A stretch of 53,431 bases of DNA, from NCBI GenBank assembly GCA_023410875.1, contig JAEYPH010000052.1:1-53431 (forward strand), given 5' to 3'. This document shows, piece by piece, positions 8,724 to 16,790 of the stretch. Source of the stretch: Bacillota bacterium (GTDB lineage: Bacteria > Bacillota > Clostridia > Christensenellales > UMGS416). How positions within the stretch are numbered: position 1 is the first letter of the stretch; each line of letters begins with the position of its first letter. The notes below the pieces were generated by a model that searched no databases, had not been told where the DNA came from, and saw only the letters and a program-made list of their open reading frames with translations. Position numbers and translations under genes: made by a program.

Positions 8724-8755
8724 GGCTATTTTGATAGCTTGATTAGAAATAAACT

Positions 8756-8781
8756 AAGAGGCGGCAACTATGCCGCCTCTT
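8756..8781 (+). terminator. Terminator of the yicC-coaBC operon
   Basis: AAGAGGCGGC, six-base loop, GCCGCCTCTT followed by CTCGTCT. A 10-bp perfect stem 32 bases after the coaBC stop. Confidence 0.8.
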
Positions 8782-8812
8782 CTCGTCTGTAGATAAGCAA
8801 TGAGCTATAGCG

Positions 8813-8930
8813 CCTTCCCCTTGAGGGGAAGGTGGCGCGCAGCGCCGGATGAGGTGGTAGTGCTCGACAGGATGCACACCTCATCAGTCGCCTTCGTCGA
8901 CAGCTTCCCCTCCAGGGGAAGCCTTAAGAA
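8813..8930. repeat. Inverted-repeat intergenic element (CTTCCCC/GGGGAAG type)
   Basis: Two outer hairpins (TTCCCC-TTGA-GGGGAA near 8817 and CTTCCCC-TCCA-GGGGAAG near 8914) flank a central hairpin formed by GATGAGGTG and CACCTCATC. This resembles the MITE-like palindromes scattered in gut Clostridia. No coding potential. It occupies most of the gap between coaBC and the convergent GNAT gene. Confidence 0.6.
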
Positions 8931-8979
8931 TCGCGTTGTTACGGTGAAGAGGCGGTATGCGTGTCGCCTCTTTTCTGTG

Positions 8980-9882
8980 CTACTTGCGCCATTCCCACTT
9001 GGTCTCGTTGCACGCCGGGTAGAACCCGATGCTGTAGTAGAACTGCTGGGAGGAGCCCACCCAGGCGCGGGTAGCGCCTAGGGTCCCACAGCGGCGCACG
9101 CCCTCCAGCACGGCAGCGCGGCCGCAGCCCATGCGCCGGTAGCGCGGGTCGGTGGCCACGGGCTCCACCAGGGCGTTCTGCGTGCCTGGCTCATACCACA
9201 TGCCGCAGTAGCTGACGAACTGCCCGTCAGGCGCGGCCACGGCGATCTTCAGACTCAGGTCATTGTGGGGGCCGCTCAGGCTCACGCAGCGCTCCTCCAG
9301 CGAGGCTTCATCCATGGGCGCGGGGCCCTCGTCCTCGTGGTTGAAGCCATTCCACAGCACCTGGTTATACTTGCGCAGGTCGTACTCGTCGGCCAGGCTC
9401 ACGACGCGGAAGCCGTCGGGCAGGGTATAATCCAGCGCCGTGTCGGCGATATCCAGCACGGCGGTGGCCTCGCGGTCCTGGCTTGGTCGGAACCCTTGGG
9501 CGTAGGCGAAGCGCTGCAGCGAGGGGTCATTGTCATCCAGCAGCGCCACCAGCTTGCCGCCGACGCTTAAATGCTCCATGGCGTACAGCAGCATGTCGGG
9601 CTTAAGCGCTATGTGATCGCCGTCGGCGATCAAAAAGACCTCGCCCGGCGTGCTCTCATAGGTCGCCAGCGCCACGATGTGGCCGTCTTCCTCCCAAACG
9701 CCGATGCGGCCCAGCGCCGTGGGGTCCAGATAGGGCAGGGAGTGCATCCACTCCCAGCGCCCCCAGTGGAACCCCGGGCTTACGGGCTCCGGCTCGTTGG
9801 CGCGGACGAGAAAATCTCGCACGCGGTGGAAATCCCCGGTGAAGCCGGGATGGGGTTCGTAGGTACGCAAAACGATGCTCAT
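8980..9882 (-). CDS. GNAT-family N-acetyltransferase (two-lobe)
   Basis: 300 residues from the ATG at 9880-9882, behind AAGGAGAC. The C-terminal lobe carries the acetyl-CoA motif A as VEPVATDPRYRRMGCGRAA, then VRRCGTLGATRAWVGSS and QQFYYSIGF, typical of GNATs. The N-terminal ~150 residues form a degenerate GNAT-like lobe. It is a paralogue of the gene at 10456-11373, sharing VGSSQQFYYSIGF and KYNQVLW(N/K)GF(N/D)HE. Substrate unknown. The gene is divergent from the Rnk-like gene with 97 bases between starts. Confidence 0.82.
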   Translation of the reverse strand: MSIVLRTYEPHPGFTGDFHRVRDFLVRANEPEPVSPGFHWGRWEWMHSLPYLDPTALGRIGVWEEDGHIVALATYESTPGEVFLIADGDHIALKPDMLLYAMEHLSVGGKLVALLDDNDPSLQRFAYAQGFRPSQDREATAVLDIADTALDYTLPDGFRVVSLADEYDLRKYNQVLWNGFNHEDEGPAPMDEASLEERCVSLSGPHNDLSLKIAVAAPDGQFVSYCGMWYEPGTQNALVEPVATDPRYRRMGCGRAAVLEGVRRCGTLGATRAWVGSSQQFYYSIGFYPACNETKWEWRK

Positions 9883-9979
9883 GACGTCTCCTTGCGGGCG
9901 CCGCCGTGGCCACATGGTTTGACCAGCGGGCGGATACCCGATATACTTATTCATATGATTTAAATTGGAGGTGCTTGTG

Positions 9980-10393
9980 TTGACCACCACGATCTATGTC
10001 ACCGATGCAGACAAGGAACGGCTGCAGAAGCGCATGGATGAATACCGGCAGAGCAACCCGAACTGCGCGGACAGCGTCCGCGCGCTGGAGAGGGAGCTAA
10101 AGCGCGCCCATATCGTCACCGCTGCCGACATCCCGGCGAGTGTCGTGACGATGAACTCCCGGGCGGTGCTGCGCAACCGGCAAAGCGGTCGGGAAACGGT
10201 CTATACGCTGGTCTATCCCGAGGATGCCAGTTTGGCTTCCGGCAAGGTGTCGGTGCTGGCCCCGGTGGGGCTGGCTATCCTGGGCTACGGCAAGGGCGAC
10301 GTGATCTCCTGGCCGGTGCCCTCGGGCGTGGCAGAGCTGGAAGTCGTCGATGTCGTGTATCAGCCCGAAGCCGTCGGTGATTTTCATCTGTAG
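9980..10393 (+). CDS. Rnk/GreA-C-like transcription factor
   Basis: 137 residues from the TTG at 9980, eight bases after GGAGG; an upstream in-frame TTG at 9965 overlaps the ribosome site itself and is unlikely. The sequence follows the Rnk (regulator of nucleoside diphosphate kinase) pattern: a short N-terminal helical part, then VVTMNSRAVLRN, YTLVYPEDA, VLAPVGLAILGYGKGDVI and a terminal YQPEAVGDFHL. Rnk is related to the C-terminal domain of GreA/GreB and binds RNA polymerase but lacks the long coiled coil. Rnk-type proteins are better known in Proteobacteria. The gene sits alone between two GNAT paralogues, ends in its own terminator, and may modulate transcription elongation. Confidence 0.8.
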   Translation: MTTTIYVTDADKERLQKRMDEYRQSNPNCADSVRALERELKRAHIVTAADIPASVVTMNSRAVLRNRQSGRETVYTLVYPEDASLASGKVSVLAPVGLAILGYGKGDVISWPVPSGVAELEVVDVVYQPEAVGDFHL

Positions 10394-10420
10394 CCTTTTG
10401 CCCTGATCACAACCGGATCC

Positions 10421-10446
10421 GGCCCCGCGCAAAGCGGGGCCGTTTT
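10421..10446 (+). terminator. Terminator after the Rnk-like gene
   Basis: GGCCCCGC, GCAAA loop, GCGGGGCC then GTTTTA. It lies between convergent genes. Confidence 0.85.
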
Positions 10447-10455
10447 ACATCGGTG

Positions 10456-11373
10456 TTACGGGTCTTGTGGAGTGCGCGCGGGCCGCTGCCAGAAGGTTTC
10501 GGTGGTGACAGGGCAGAACCCGATGCTGTAGTAGAATTGCTGGGAGGAGCCCACGGAGGCCCGCGTGGCGCCTAGAGCCCCGCAACGGCGCACGGCTTCC
10601 AGCACGGCGGCGCGGCCCAGCCCCATGCGGCGATATTTAGGCGCGGTGGCCACCGGCTCCACCACGGCCACGCTGCCGCCGCGATACCACATGCCACAAT
10701 GGGCGGCGTATTCGCCGCCGGGCGCGGCCACGGCGATCAGCAGGCTGCTGTCGGCATGGGGGGAGCTTACGCAGTTTGTGCGCCATTGCAGCATTGCGTC
10801 GTCCTCGGGTGCGGGGCCTTCCGCCTCGTGGTCAAAGCCCTTCCACAACACTTGGTTGTATTGGCGCACATCGAATTCCTGATCAAAGCTTACGATGCGA
10901 AAGCCTTCGGGGAGCGTAAAGCGCGTGGCCTCCGGCGTGATATCCATGAGGGCGGTGCACTCCTTTTGCTGGGTGGGCCGCAGGCCGGCCTGGAAGGCCA
11001 AACGCTGAAGCTCACGGTCGCTGTCGTCTATGATCAGCGTCACAATGCCGTCATGGGCCATGCAGTCGCAGGCGTAACGCAGCATTTCCGGCCGCAGATG
11101 CCGGTGCTGCTCGTCGGTGCGGATGGACACGGCGCCCATGTGGTCCTCGATGACTGTGGCGGCCACCAGCCGGCCCTGATCCTCCCAAAGGCCGATCTTC
11201 GCCAGGTCGTCGGCCTTATAGGTATCCATAGCGCTCGACCATTCCCAGAACACCCAGTCGATCAAGCCGGGTCTGGGCTGCGATTCGCCGGTGTGGAACA
11301 GGAAGTCGCTGATTCGAAAATAATCGTCGGTGTAGCCAGTCTGCGCCGGATAGGCGCGAAATGTTACGGGCAT
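10456..11373 (-). CDS. GNAT-family N-acetyltransferase, paralogue with attenuator leader
   Basis: 305 residues from the ATG at 11371-11373 (MPVTFRAYP), behind AAAGGGGA. The C-terminal lobe has VEPVATAPKYRRMGLGRAAV (acetyl-CoA loop), VRRCGALGATRASVGSS and QQFYYSIGF. The N-terminal lobe is a second, degenerate GNAT-like fold. It is clearly related to the 8980-9882 protein, so the Rnk-like gene is sandwiched between two diverged copies. The start lies about 20 bases downstream of a strong intrinsic terminator in the leader, so expression must depend on readthrough (see the leader entry). Substrate unknown; the leader suggests a small-molecule or translation-linked signal. Confidence 0.82.
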   Translation of the reverse strand: MPVTFRAYPAQTGYTDDYFRISDFLFHTGESQPRPGLIDWVFWEWSSAMDTYKADDLAKIGLWEDQGRLVAATVIEDHMGAVSIRTDEQHRHLRPEMLRYACDCMAHDGIVTLIIDDSDRELQRLAFQAGLRPTQQKECTALMDITPEATRFTLPEGFRIVSFDQEFDVRQYNQVLWKGFDHEAEGPAPEDDAMLQWRTNCVSSPHADSSLLIAVAAPGGEYAAHCGMWYRGGSVAVVEPVATAPKYRRMGLGRAAVLEAVRRCGALGATRASVGSSQQFYYSIGFCPVTTETFWQRPARTPQDP

Positions 11374-11392
11374 GAGAATTCCCCTTTCCATA

Positions 11393-11602
11393 GAAAAAAG
11401 TCCTTTGTCCGCCGGACAAAGGACTGTCGTATGCCATTGCTAACAAGCCAAACGGGCACCCCGTACGCTGGCGGTGTTGGAATGGACGATGCGCAATCTG
11501 CTGTCACGGCGGGTACGACCAAACAGCCCCTTGTCAGAGGCGCGGTCAGCCAACCGAACTCAACAGATTACTGAATCATCCTTTCACCCCTTGCATTCAT
11601 AT
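11393..11602 (-). ncRNA. Candidate riboswitch/attenuator leader, class unassigned
   Basis: On the minus strand a sigma-A promoter is followed by about 205 bases of non-coding RNA that ends in a terminator (AGTCCTTTGTCC / GGACAAAGGACT, then Ts; 11394-11425) just ahead of the GNAT start. The 5' part can form a long imperfect rod: GGATGAT with ATCGTCC, and AATCTGTTG with CAGCAGATT. Inside it, ACAAGGGGCTGT (plus-strand 11523-11534) can pair over 12 positions, two of them G-U, with ACAGTCCTTTGT in the terminator 5' arm. That gives a mutually exclusive antiterminator. A local hairpin GCCTC/GGGGC would compete with it. I could not match it to a T-box or a named riboswitch. A ten-codon reading frame near the 5' end (starting MNARGE) could be a leader peptide. 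Confidence 0.6.
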
Positions 11603-11608
11603 ATCCAG

Positions 11609-11637
11609 ATCGTACCATAATCTGGAAGGGCTGTCAA
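11609..11637 (-). promoter_or_regulatory. Sigma-A promoter of the GNAT leader RNA
   Basis: On the minus strand TTGACA (11632-11637), a 17-base spacer and TACGAT (11609-11614). The promoter begins six bases after the rhamnosidase stop codon. Confidence 0.8.
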
Positions 11638-11642
11638 ACCGA

Positions 11643-13961
11643 TCAGGCCAGCGCGCACTGGGCTGTGAACGCTCCGCCGACCTGCTGGGTCGTGCCGTCG
11701 GGCAGCCTCAGCGTGGCGCTCAACCCATCGGGCAGTTCGCCGGAGATGGAGAAGATGCCGCCTTCCAGGCTCCAATTCACGCGCACCGGGCCCTTGGGCG
11801 TGGCGGCGACGCCTTCGCAATCGCCCAGCCACAGCGCCTGCGGGTCGATGATGGCGGTGCTCCAGCCGGGCTCGGCCTCGCGCACGCCCAGGAAATACCG
11901 GGGGAAATCCCACAGCGCCAGCGCGCCCCAGGCGTGGCATTCGCTGCGGGGCTGCACGGGAATTTCCGGTACTGTCGTGCACCCCAGGGCCAGCAGGCTC
12001 TTCCACATGTCCCACAGCTCCCGGGTGCGCGCATACAAGCCGGCCTTCTCCAGCGCGCGGAACAGGAAATACATCATCGTGAACGAGCAAGGCAGCAGCG
12101 ATTTGTCGTCCAGCACCCGGTTCAGGATGGCGCGGGCCCGCTGGCCCTGGGCCAGGCCGGTCAGCACAGCCCACACCTGCGAGTGCTGTGAGAACTCCTG
12201 GAGGTGCGGCCCCTCGCGGTACAGCCCCTGGGTTTCGTCCCAGCAGGTGGCTTCCACGGCCTGCAGGATGGCGTCGGCGCGGCGGGTATATTCGTCGGCC
12301 ACAGCGGAGCGGCCGGTGGCGCGCATTAGGGCTGCCGCCGACTGCAGGCCCAGCGCATAATGCAGGTTCTGCACGGCGGAGGCGCCATCGCGGGCAGCGT
12401 TGGGCACGCCGATTTCCCATTGCTCCACCCAGTCGAAATAGGGCCAGTGTTCCATGCTGCGATACAGGCCGTCGGGGTCCATACGGCGGTCGAACCAATC
12501 CAGCACGGCGTCTATCGTGGGCCGATAGCGCCGGGGCAGCGCCGCGTCGCCGGTCAGGTTCAGATAGTCTTCCAGCATCATGATCCAATACAGCGCAAAG
12601 CCGGGAATGGCCTGGGGCCTGCGCGAAGGATACCGGCTCTGCAGAATGCCTTCGGGCAGCAGGCTGCAGTGGTAGTCCTCCATGGTGCGCAGCGCCATGC
12701 GGGCGTCGGCGCTCAGGCCGTAGGTGAACAGCATCTCCAGGCGCGTGTCCTGTATGTATTGGAGCTGCTCATAATAGGGGCAGTCCTCATAGGTCTCGTG
12801 CATGCAGCGCTGCAGCGTATTGGCGCTGATGTGGAAGAGCTGCTCCACCCAAGGGTTGGCTGCAGAGCGCACGGCGGACACCCGCTCCAGGGGATAGGAA
12901 CTGTCTATGAAGTCCAGCGCTTCGATGGTGACGTCCTGATCGCCGGCGGTCACCTCCACGCGCACAAAGCGGAAGGTGCGAAACCAGAAGGTCTGGAACC
13001 ATTCGCCCTGACCGCTGGGCAGGAAGCGGTCCTCATATCCATCGATCACGCCGTTGGCCCAATCGTCCCGCTGGCCCTTGCCCTCGGGCGTCACATAGCA
13101 TTCGGCGCAGCGCAGGGCTATCACCGCGCCCTTGCCGGCGCTTACCTTCAGCCGCAGATAGCCGGTCACAAGTTCACCGGCGTCCAGCTCCACAAAGGCG
13201 CTCTGCCCGGCGCGCACCGTGCCACCGGGGATGGCCACGCCGGGCTCCCCAAGCCGTTGGGGCTGCTGGCGGGCAAAGGCGCGCGGCTGTGCCGTCATCA
13301 GCGGGATGGGGCGCTCCTGCAGGAGGAAGGGCTGCATCTCGCCCCAGGGCGAAGGCGTCTCCACCCATAAAGGGCGGGCATCCAGCCAGGGGCTGGTGGG
13401 CTGTGGGCTATGCAGATCCCGCGGTAATTTGTCCCCATGGATGCACTGCTTGGAGCCAACGTACCAGGTGTGGATGTGAAAGATCCACTCGGTGGCTGTG
13501 TCCGGCAGCGCCAGCCAACCCGGCAGCTCCGTGGCCACCGATTCTCCTTCGCCCTCATCGCTCAGCAGAAGCAGCGGGCCCGTGGGTTTGGTGTGCACCG
13601 CGCTGGGGCCGCCGTCCTTGTGGCCCATCGCGTCGCTCTCGTTGCCGGAGAAATTGAACACCTGAGCGGTCAGCACATTGTCTCCGTCCAGCAGCAGGTG
13701 GCTAACGTCGATGGTGTCTACATACTGGCGCCACTGGTCGCCCTTGCACGGGCCGTTCTGCACGAAGACGCCGTTGACGAACAGCGCGTAGCGGGTGGAA
13801 GCGCTGATGTGCAGCAGCTTGCGCTGACCGGCGCGGGCGGCGAACACCCGGCGGAAGAAGGCTCCCGCCGTCTGCGGCGCGCCGGTCCAGGTTTGTGCAA
13901 TGCTGCTCTCGGGCAGCCCGATCCATCGGGCGCCGGCCAGCGGATTGGTGTATACGTTCAT
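11643..13961 (-). CDS. Alpha-L-rhamnosidase-like glycosidase (GH78 type)
   Basis: 772 residues from the ATG at 13959-13961, behind AAGGAGG. No signal peptide, so cytoplasmic. N-terminal beta domains (about 1-350; FFRRVFAA, YALFVNG, WFRTFRFVRVEV) precede a six-hairpin catalytic barrel with YEDCPYYEQLQYIQDTRLE, MEDYHCSLLPEG and SECHAWGALALWDFPRYFLG, then a small C-terminal beta domain. This is the usual GH78 layout. The DCP-containing motif is DCPYYEQLQYIQD rather than the classic DCPxRxE form, so the acid/base assignment and the exact sugar specificity are uncertain. A role in hydrolysing rhamnosides imported from plant or host glycans is inferred. Monocistronic. Confidence 0.8.
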   Translation of the reverse strand: MNVYTNPLAGARWIGLPESSIAQTWTGAPQTAGAFFRRVFAARAGQRKLLHISASTRYALFVNGVFVQNGPCKGDQWRQYVDTIDVSHLLLDGDNVLTAQVFNFSGNESDAMGHKDGGPSAVHTKPTGPLLLLSDEGEGESVATELPGWLALPDTATEWIFHIHTWYVGSKQCIHGDKLPRDLHSPQPTSPWLDARPLWVETPSPWGEMQPFLLQERPIPLMTAQPRAFARQQPQRLGEPGVAIPGGTVRAGQSAFVELDAGELVTGYLRLKVSAGKGAVIALRCAECYVTPEGKGQRDDWANGVIDGYEDRFLPSGQGEWFQTFWFRTFRFVRVEVTAGDQDVTIEALDFIDSSYPLERVSAVRSAANPWVEQLFHISANTLQRCMHETYEDCPYYEQLQYIQDTRLEMLFTYGLSADARMALRTMEDYHCSLLPEGILQSRYPSRRPQAIPGFALYWIMMLEDYLNLTGDAALPRRYRPTIDAVLDWFDRRMDPDGLYRSMEHWPYFDWVEQWEIGVPNAARDGASAVQNLHYALGLQSAAALMRATGRSAVADEYTRRADAILQAVEATCWDETQGLYREGPHLQEFSQHSQVWAVLTGLAQGQRARAILNRVLDDKSLLPCSFTMMYFLFRALEKAGLYARTRELWDMWKSLLALGCTTVPEIPVQPRSECHAWGALALWDFPRYFLGVREAEPGWSTAIIDPQALWLGDCEGVAATPKGPVRVNWSLEGGIFSISGELPDGLSATLRLPDGTTQQVGGAFTAQCALA

Positions 13962-14100
13962 GGGAGAGCCTCCTTTGTGCAGCAAATCCGAAGCCGATTA
14001 TACCGCACCGCCGGGCGCGTTGCCATTGGTTAAGAGGAGACATTTCAAAAGTGCAACGGGTTTTGCAAAAAGGCGGGGGAGAATAGGCAAAGGGCAGGGA

Positions 14101-14158
14101 TTTCGCGCCTTCAGGCGCGACCAAAGGGCTTTCCGATCGCCCTTTGGAAACCTTCGGA
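14101..14158 (+). repeat. REP-like palindrome, copy 1
   Basis: Hairpin TCGCGCCT/AGGCGCGA followed by CCAAAGGGC...GCCCTTTGG and the tail AAACCTTCGG. The interval between the rhamnosidase start and the pyrophosphatase stop (13962-14428) holds only this copy, X-Y copy F and a few inverted repeats; no gene is seen. Confidence 0.75.
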
Positions 14159-14300
14159 CCCCAATTTTTGAATAAAGCCCATTGCCGATGGCGGATTCAT
14201 TCCGCCAAGGAAACCGGCACATAGAAAGAATTGCTGGATGGATCCCGCCGTAGCGGTCTTTCGTACTCTGCACTGCTGGCATAGGACGAGCAACTACAAA

Positions 14301-14382
14301 GCCGCGCGGCGACGGTTATCGGCGCGCGGCAAAACCAATGCCAAGAACAAAGCAATCGCCGGCGATGAAGCATCGCCGGCGA
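14301..14382 (+). repeat. X-Y two-hairpin element, copy F (core only)
   Basis: X at 14301-14330 (GCCGCGCG / CGCGCGGC, internal mismatch, same GCGACnGTTATCG loop core) and Y at 14356-14382 (TCGCCGGCGAT / ATCGCCGGCGA). Gap 25 bases. Compared with other copies the X arms have changed on both sides, so pairing is preserved. Confidence 0.65.
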
Positions 14383-14428
14383 GCAAAGCAGGGGGTGGCT
14401 TCGGCGGGGGACAGAGTCCCCCGTCCGA

Positions 14429-16516
14429 CTAGAAAATGCTGAACGTAATGAATAGGGTAGCCATCAGCGAAGACACCAGAGACACCACGGTGATCTGCGT
14501 GTTGATGGAAGGACCGGCGGTGTCCTTGAAGGGGTCGCCAACGGTGTCGCCCACGACGGCGGCTTTGTGGGCCACGGAACCCTTGCCGCCTTCGTTGCCG
14601 GCTTCCACGTACTTCTTGGCGTTGTCCCACAGGCCGCCGGCATTGCTCATGAACAGCGCCAGCAGCAGGCCGCTGAGGATGTTGCCGGTCAGGAAGCCAC
14701 CGATGGCCTGCACGCCGCCGATGAAGCCCACCGCCAGTGTGGCCACGATGGCCACCAGGCCCGCGGGGATCAGCTCCTGCAGCGCGCCATCGGTCGCAAT
14801 GGTGATGCACTTTTCGTATTCCGGCACCACGCCGGGCTTGCCTTCCTTAAGGCCGATGATTTCCTTGAACTGGCGATGGATCTCGGCCACCATGCGCTGG
14901 GCGTTGCGGTCTACGCCCATGATCAGCATGGCGCTGAACACCGCCGGTATCGCGACGCCCACCAGCAGGCCAAAGAACACGATGGGGTTCATGATGTCAA
15001 AGCCGGTCAGAGGAGCCTTGCCCACCTCCGCCGCGGCGCCGTTGACCTCGCTTATGAACGCGCCCAACAGCGAGATGACCGTAAGGCCGGCAGCGCTGAT
15101 GGCAAAACCCTTGGTCACGGCCTTGACGGTGTTGCCCGCCGAGTCCAGCTCGTCGGTGATGCGCAGCACTTCTTCGCCGAGATTGCCCATCTCGGCCAAG
15201 CCGCGGGCGTTGTCCACAATGGGGCCGTAGGCGTCGTTGGAGATGATCATGCCCACGATGGACAGCATGCCCAGCGCGGCCATGGAGATGCCGAACATCG
15301 CATATTCGGGTCCGCCCAGGGGTTCGCACAGCTTATAAGCGGCCAGCGTGCTCACGGCAATGCCGATGATGGCCGGCAGCGCGCTCAGGAAACCATAGCT
15401 GATGCCGGACAGAATCGTAAACGCCGGGCCGGAGTTGGATGCCTTGGCCACATGGCGTACGGGGTTCTTGTTGTCGTTGGTAAAGTAGTCACTGGCGATG
15501 CCGATGATCGTGCCGACGACCAGACCCACCGCCGTAGCGCCCCAAATGCGCCACTCGAAGTCGAAGATCGCCGTGGCCAGGGCGGTGAGCGCCGCGAAAG
15601 CCGCCGTCGTGAAGTAAGTGGAGCTGTTGAGCGCCCGGTTGGGGTCGCCCTTCTTGCCCATGCGGGCCGTGGCCACGCCGACGATGGAGGCCAGCAGGCC
15701 CAGCGTGCCATAGCAGAACACCATGGCCACGGTCTTGGAGCCCATATCGCCGCCGCTCAGCGACATAGCCATGACCAGCGCCGCGGCCATGGAGGCCACG
15801 TTGGAATCGAACAAGTCCGCGCCCATGCCCGCCACGTCGCCGACGTTGTCACCCACGTTGTCGGCGATGACGGCGGGGTTGCGCGGGTCATCCTCGGGGA
15901 TGCCCAGTTCCACCTTGCCCACCAGGTCTGCGCTGATGTCGGCTGTCTTGGTGAAGATGCCGCCGCCGGCCTTGGCGAAAAGGGCCAGAGAGCTGGCGCC
16001 AAAGGAGAAGCCCAGGATGGCCGTGGAGCTGCCGGTGAGCGCCAGCACCGCTGTGACGCCCAGCAGGCTTGCACCAACCACGGCCATGCCCATGACAGCG
16101 CCGCCGCGGAAGCCGGCCAGAAAGCTGGGGGCGATGCCGCGCTTGGCGGCTTCGGCAGCTTTCACGTTGGCGATGGTGGCCACCTGTATGCCGATCTTGC
16201 CGGCCAGGGCCGAGAGCACCGTGCCCACGATATAGGACACAGCCATCGAGACATTCTTAACCCAATCGCCCATCCAGATAGGCTTGGGCAGGAACAGCAG
16301 CAGCAGAACAGCCGCTACGCCGGCAAAGCGGGTCAGCAGCACGTATTCGCGCCGCAGGAACGTGTTGGCGCCGCGGCGGATCAGTACGCCGATTTCCGCG
16401 ATGCGCTCGTTGGAAGAGGGTTGTGCCTTGAGCCAGGTGTAGAACCACAGAGCCAGGCCAAAGGCCAGGGCGCACACCAGCACGGCAGATACCTGCCATA
16501 CTTGAACGATGGACAT
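14429..16516 (-). CDS. hppA: Membrane-bound proton-pumping pyrophosphatase, K+-independent type
   Basis: 695 residues from the ATG at 16514-16516 (MSIVQVWQV), behind AGGGAGG; an upstream in-frame start gives a non-homologous extension. The protein is an integral membrane enzyme of about 15-16 helices that couples pyrophosphate hydrolysis to ion pumping. Catalytic motifs are present: DLVGKVELGIPEDDPRNPAV, ADNVGDNVGDVAGMGADLFD and, near the end, GDTVGDPFKDTAGPS. At the K+-dependence position the motif is GNTVKAVTKGF: Lys replaces the Ala of K+-dependent enzymes and Thr follows three residues later. Known members with this signature are K+-independent proton pumps. Monocistronic; the enzyme would conserve energy from biosynthetic pyrophosphate. 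Confidence 0.95.
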   Translation of the reverse strand: MSIVQVWQVSAVLVCALAFGLALWFYTWLKAQPSSNERIAEIGVLIRRGANTFLRREYVLLTRFAGVAAVLLLLFLPKPIWMGDWVKNVSMAVSYIVGTVLSALAGKIGIQVATIANVKAAEAAKRGIAPSFLAGFRGGAVMGMAVVGASLLGVTAVLALTGSSTAILGFSFGASSLALFAKAGGGIFTKTADISADLVGKVELGIPEDDPRNPAVIADNVGDNVGDVAGMGADLFDSNVASMAAALVMAMSLSGGDMGSKTVAMVFCYGTLGLLASIVGVATARMGKKGDPNRALNSSTYFTTAAFAALTALATAIFDFEWRIWGATAVGLVVGTIIGIASDYFTNDNKNPVRHVAKASNSGPAFTILSGISYGFLSALPAIIGIAVSTLAAYKLCEPLGGPEYAMFGISMAALGMLSIVGMIISNDAYGPIVDNARGLAEMGNLGEEVLRITDELDSAGNTVKAVTKGFAISAAGLTVISLLGAFISEVNGAAAEVGKAPLTGFDIMNPIVFFGLLVGVAIPAVFSAMLIMGVDRNAQRMVAEIHRQFKEIIGLKEGKPGVVPEYEKCITIATDGALQELIPAGLVAIVATLAVGFIGGVQAIGGFLTGNILSGLLLALFMSNAGGLWDNAKKYVEAGNEGGKGSVAHKAAVVGDTVGDPFKDTAGPSINTQITVVSLVSSLMATLFITFSIF

Positions 16517-16790
16517 GAAGTCGCCTCCCTTTGTATTGAACTTGACATGGATGGATGAAACCATATCAAATATCTTCATCCCATGAACTTGCAAAATGCG
16601 CAGCAGCTGAATGCGCAATTTGTCGCTCTTTCTAATTCTGTGCCGAGAAAGAACTTCCTGCGTGGGTTCGCTTAAAGAATTGCCACTGGAAACTATATGC
16701 GGATGCGCCCAATACAGTACAACGGCGTCCGCATACTTCCGCTGGGCTCTCCGGCAGGCTATAATACAAGAATACTAAATTCGACACGAG

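Noticed and set aside
11393..11602. T-box interpretation of the GNAT leader
   Set aside because: The terminator looks like those after T-boxes, but no GGGTGGNACCGCG sequence or convincing specifier stem is present, so only 'unassigned leader' is kept.
14567..16558. 663-residue plus-strand frame opposite the pyrophosphatase gene
   Set aside because: His/Gly/Ala-rich composition typical of antisense frames in GC-rich DNA; the minus strand encodes a complete enzyme.
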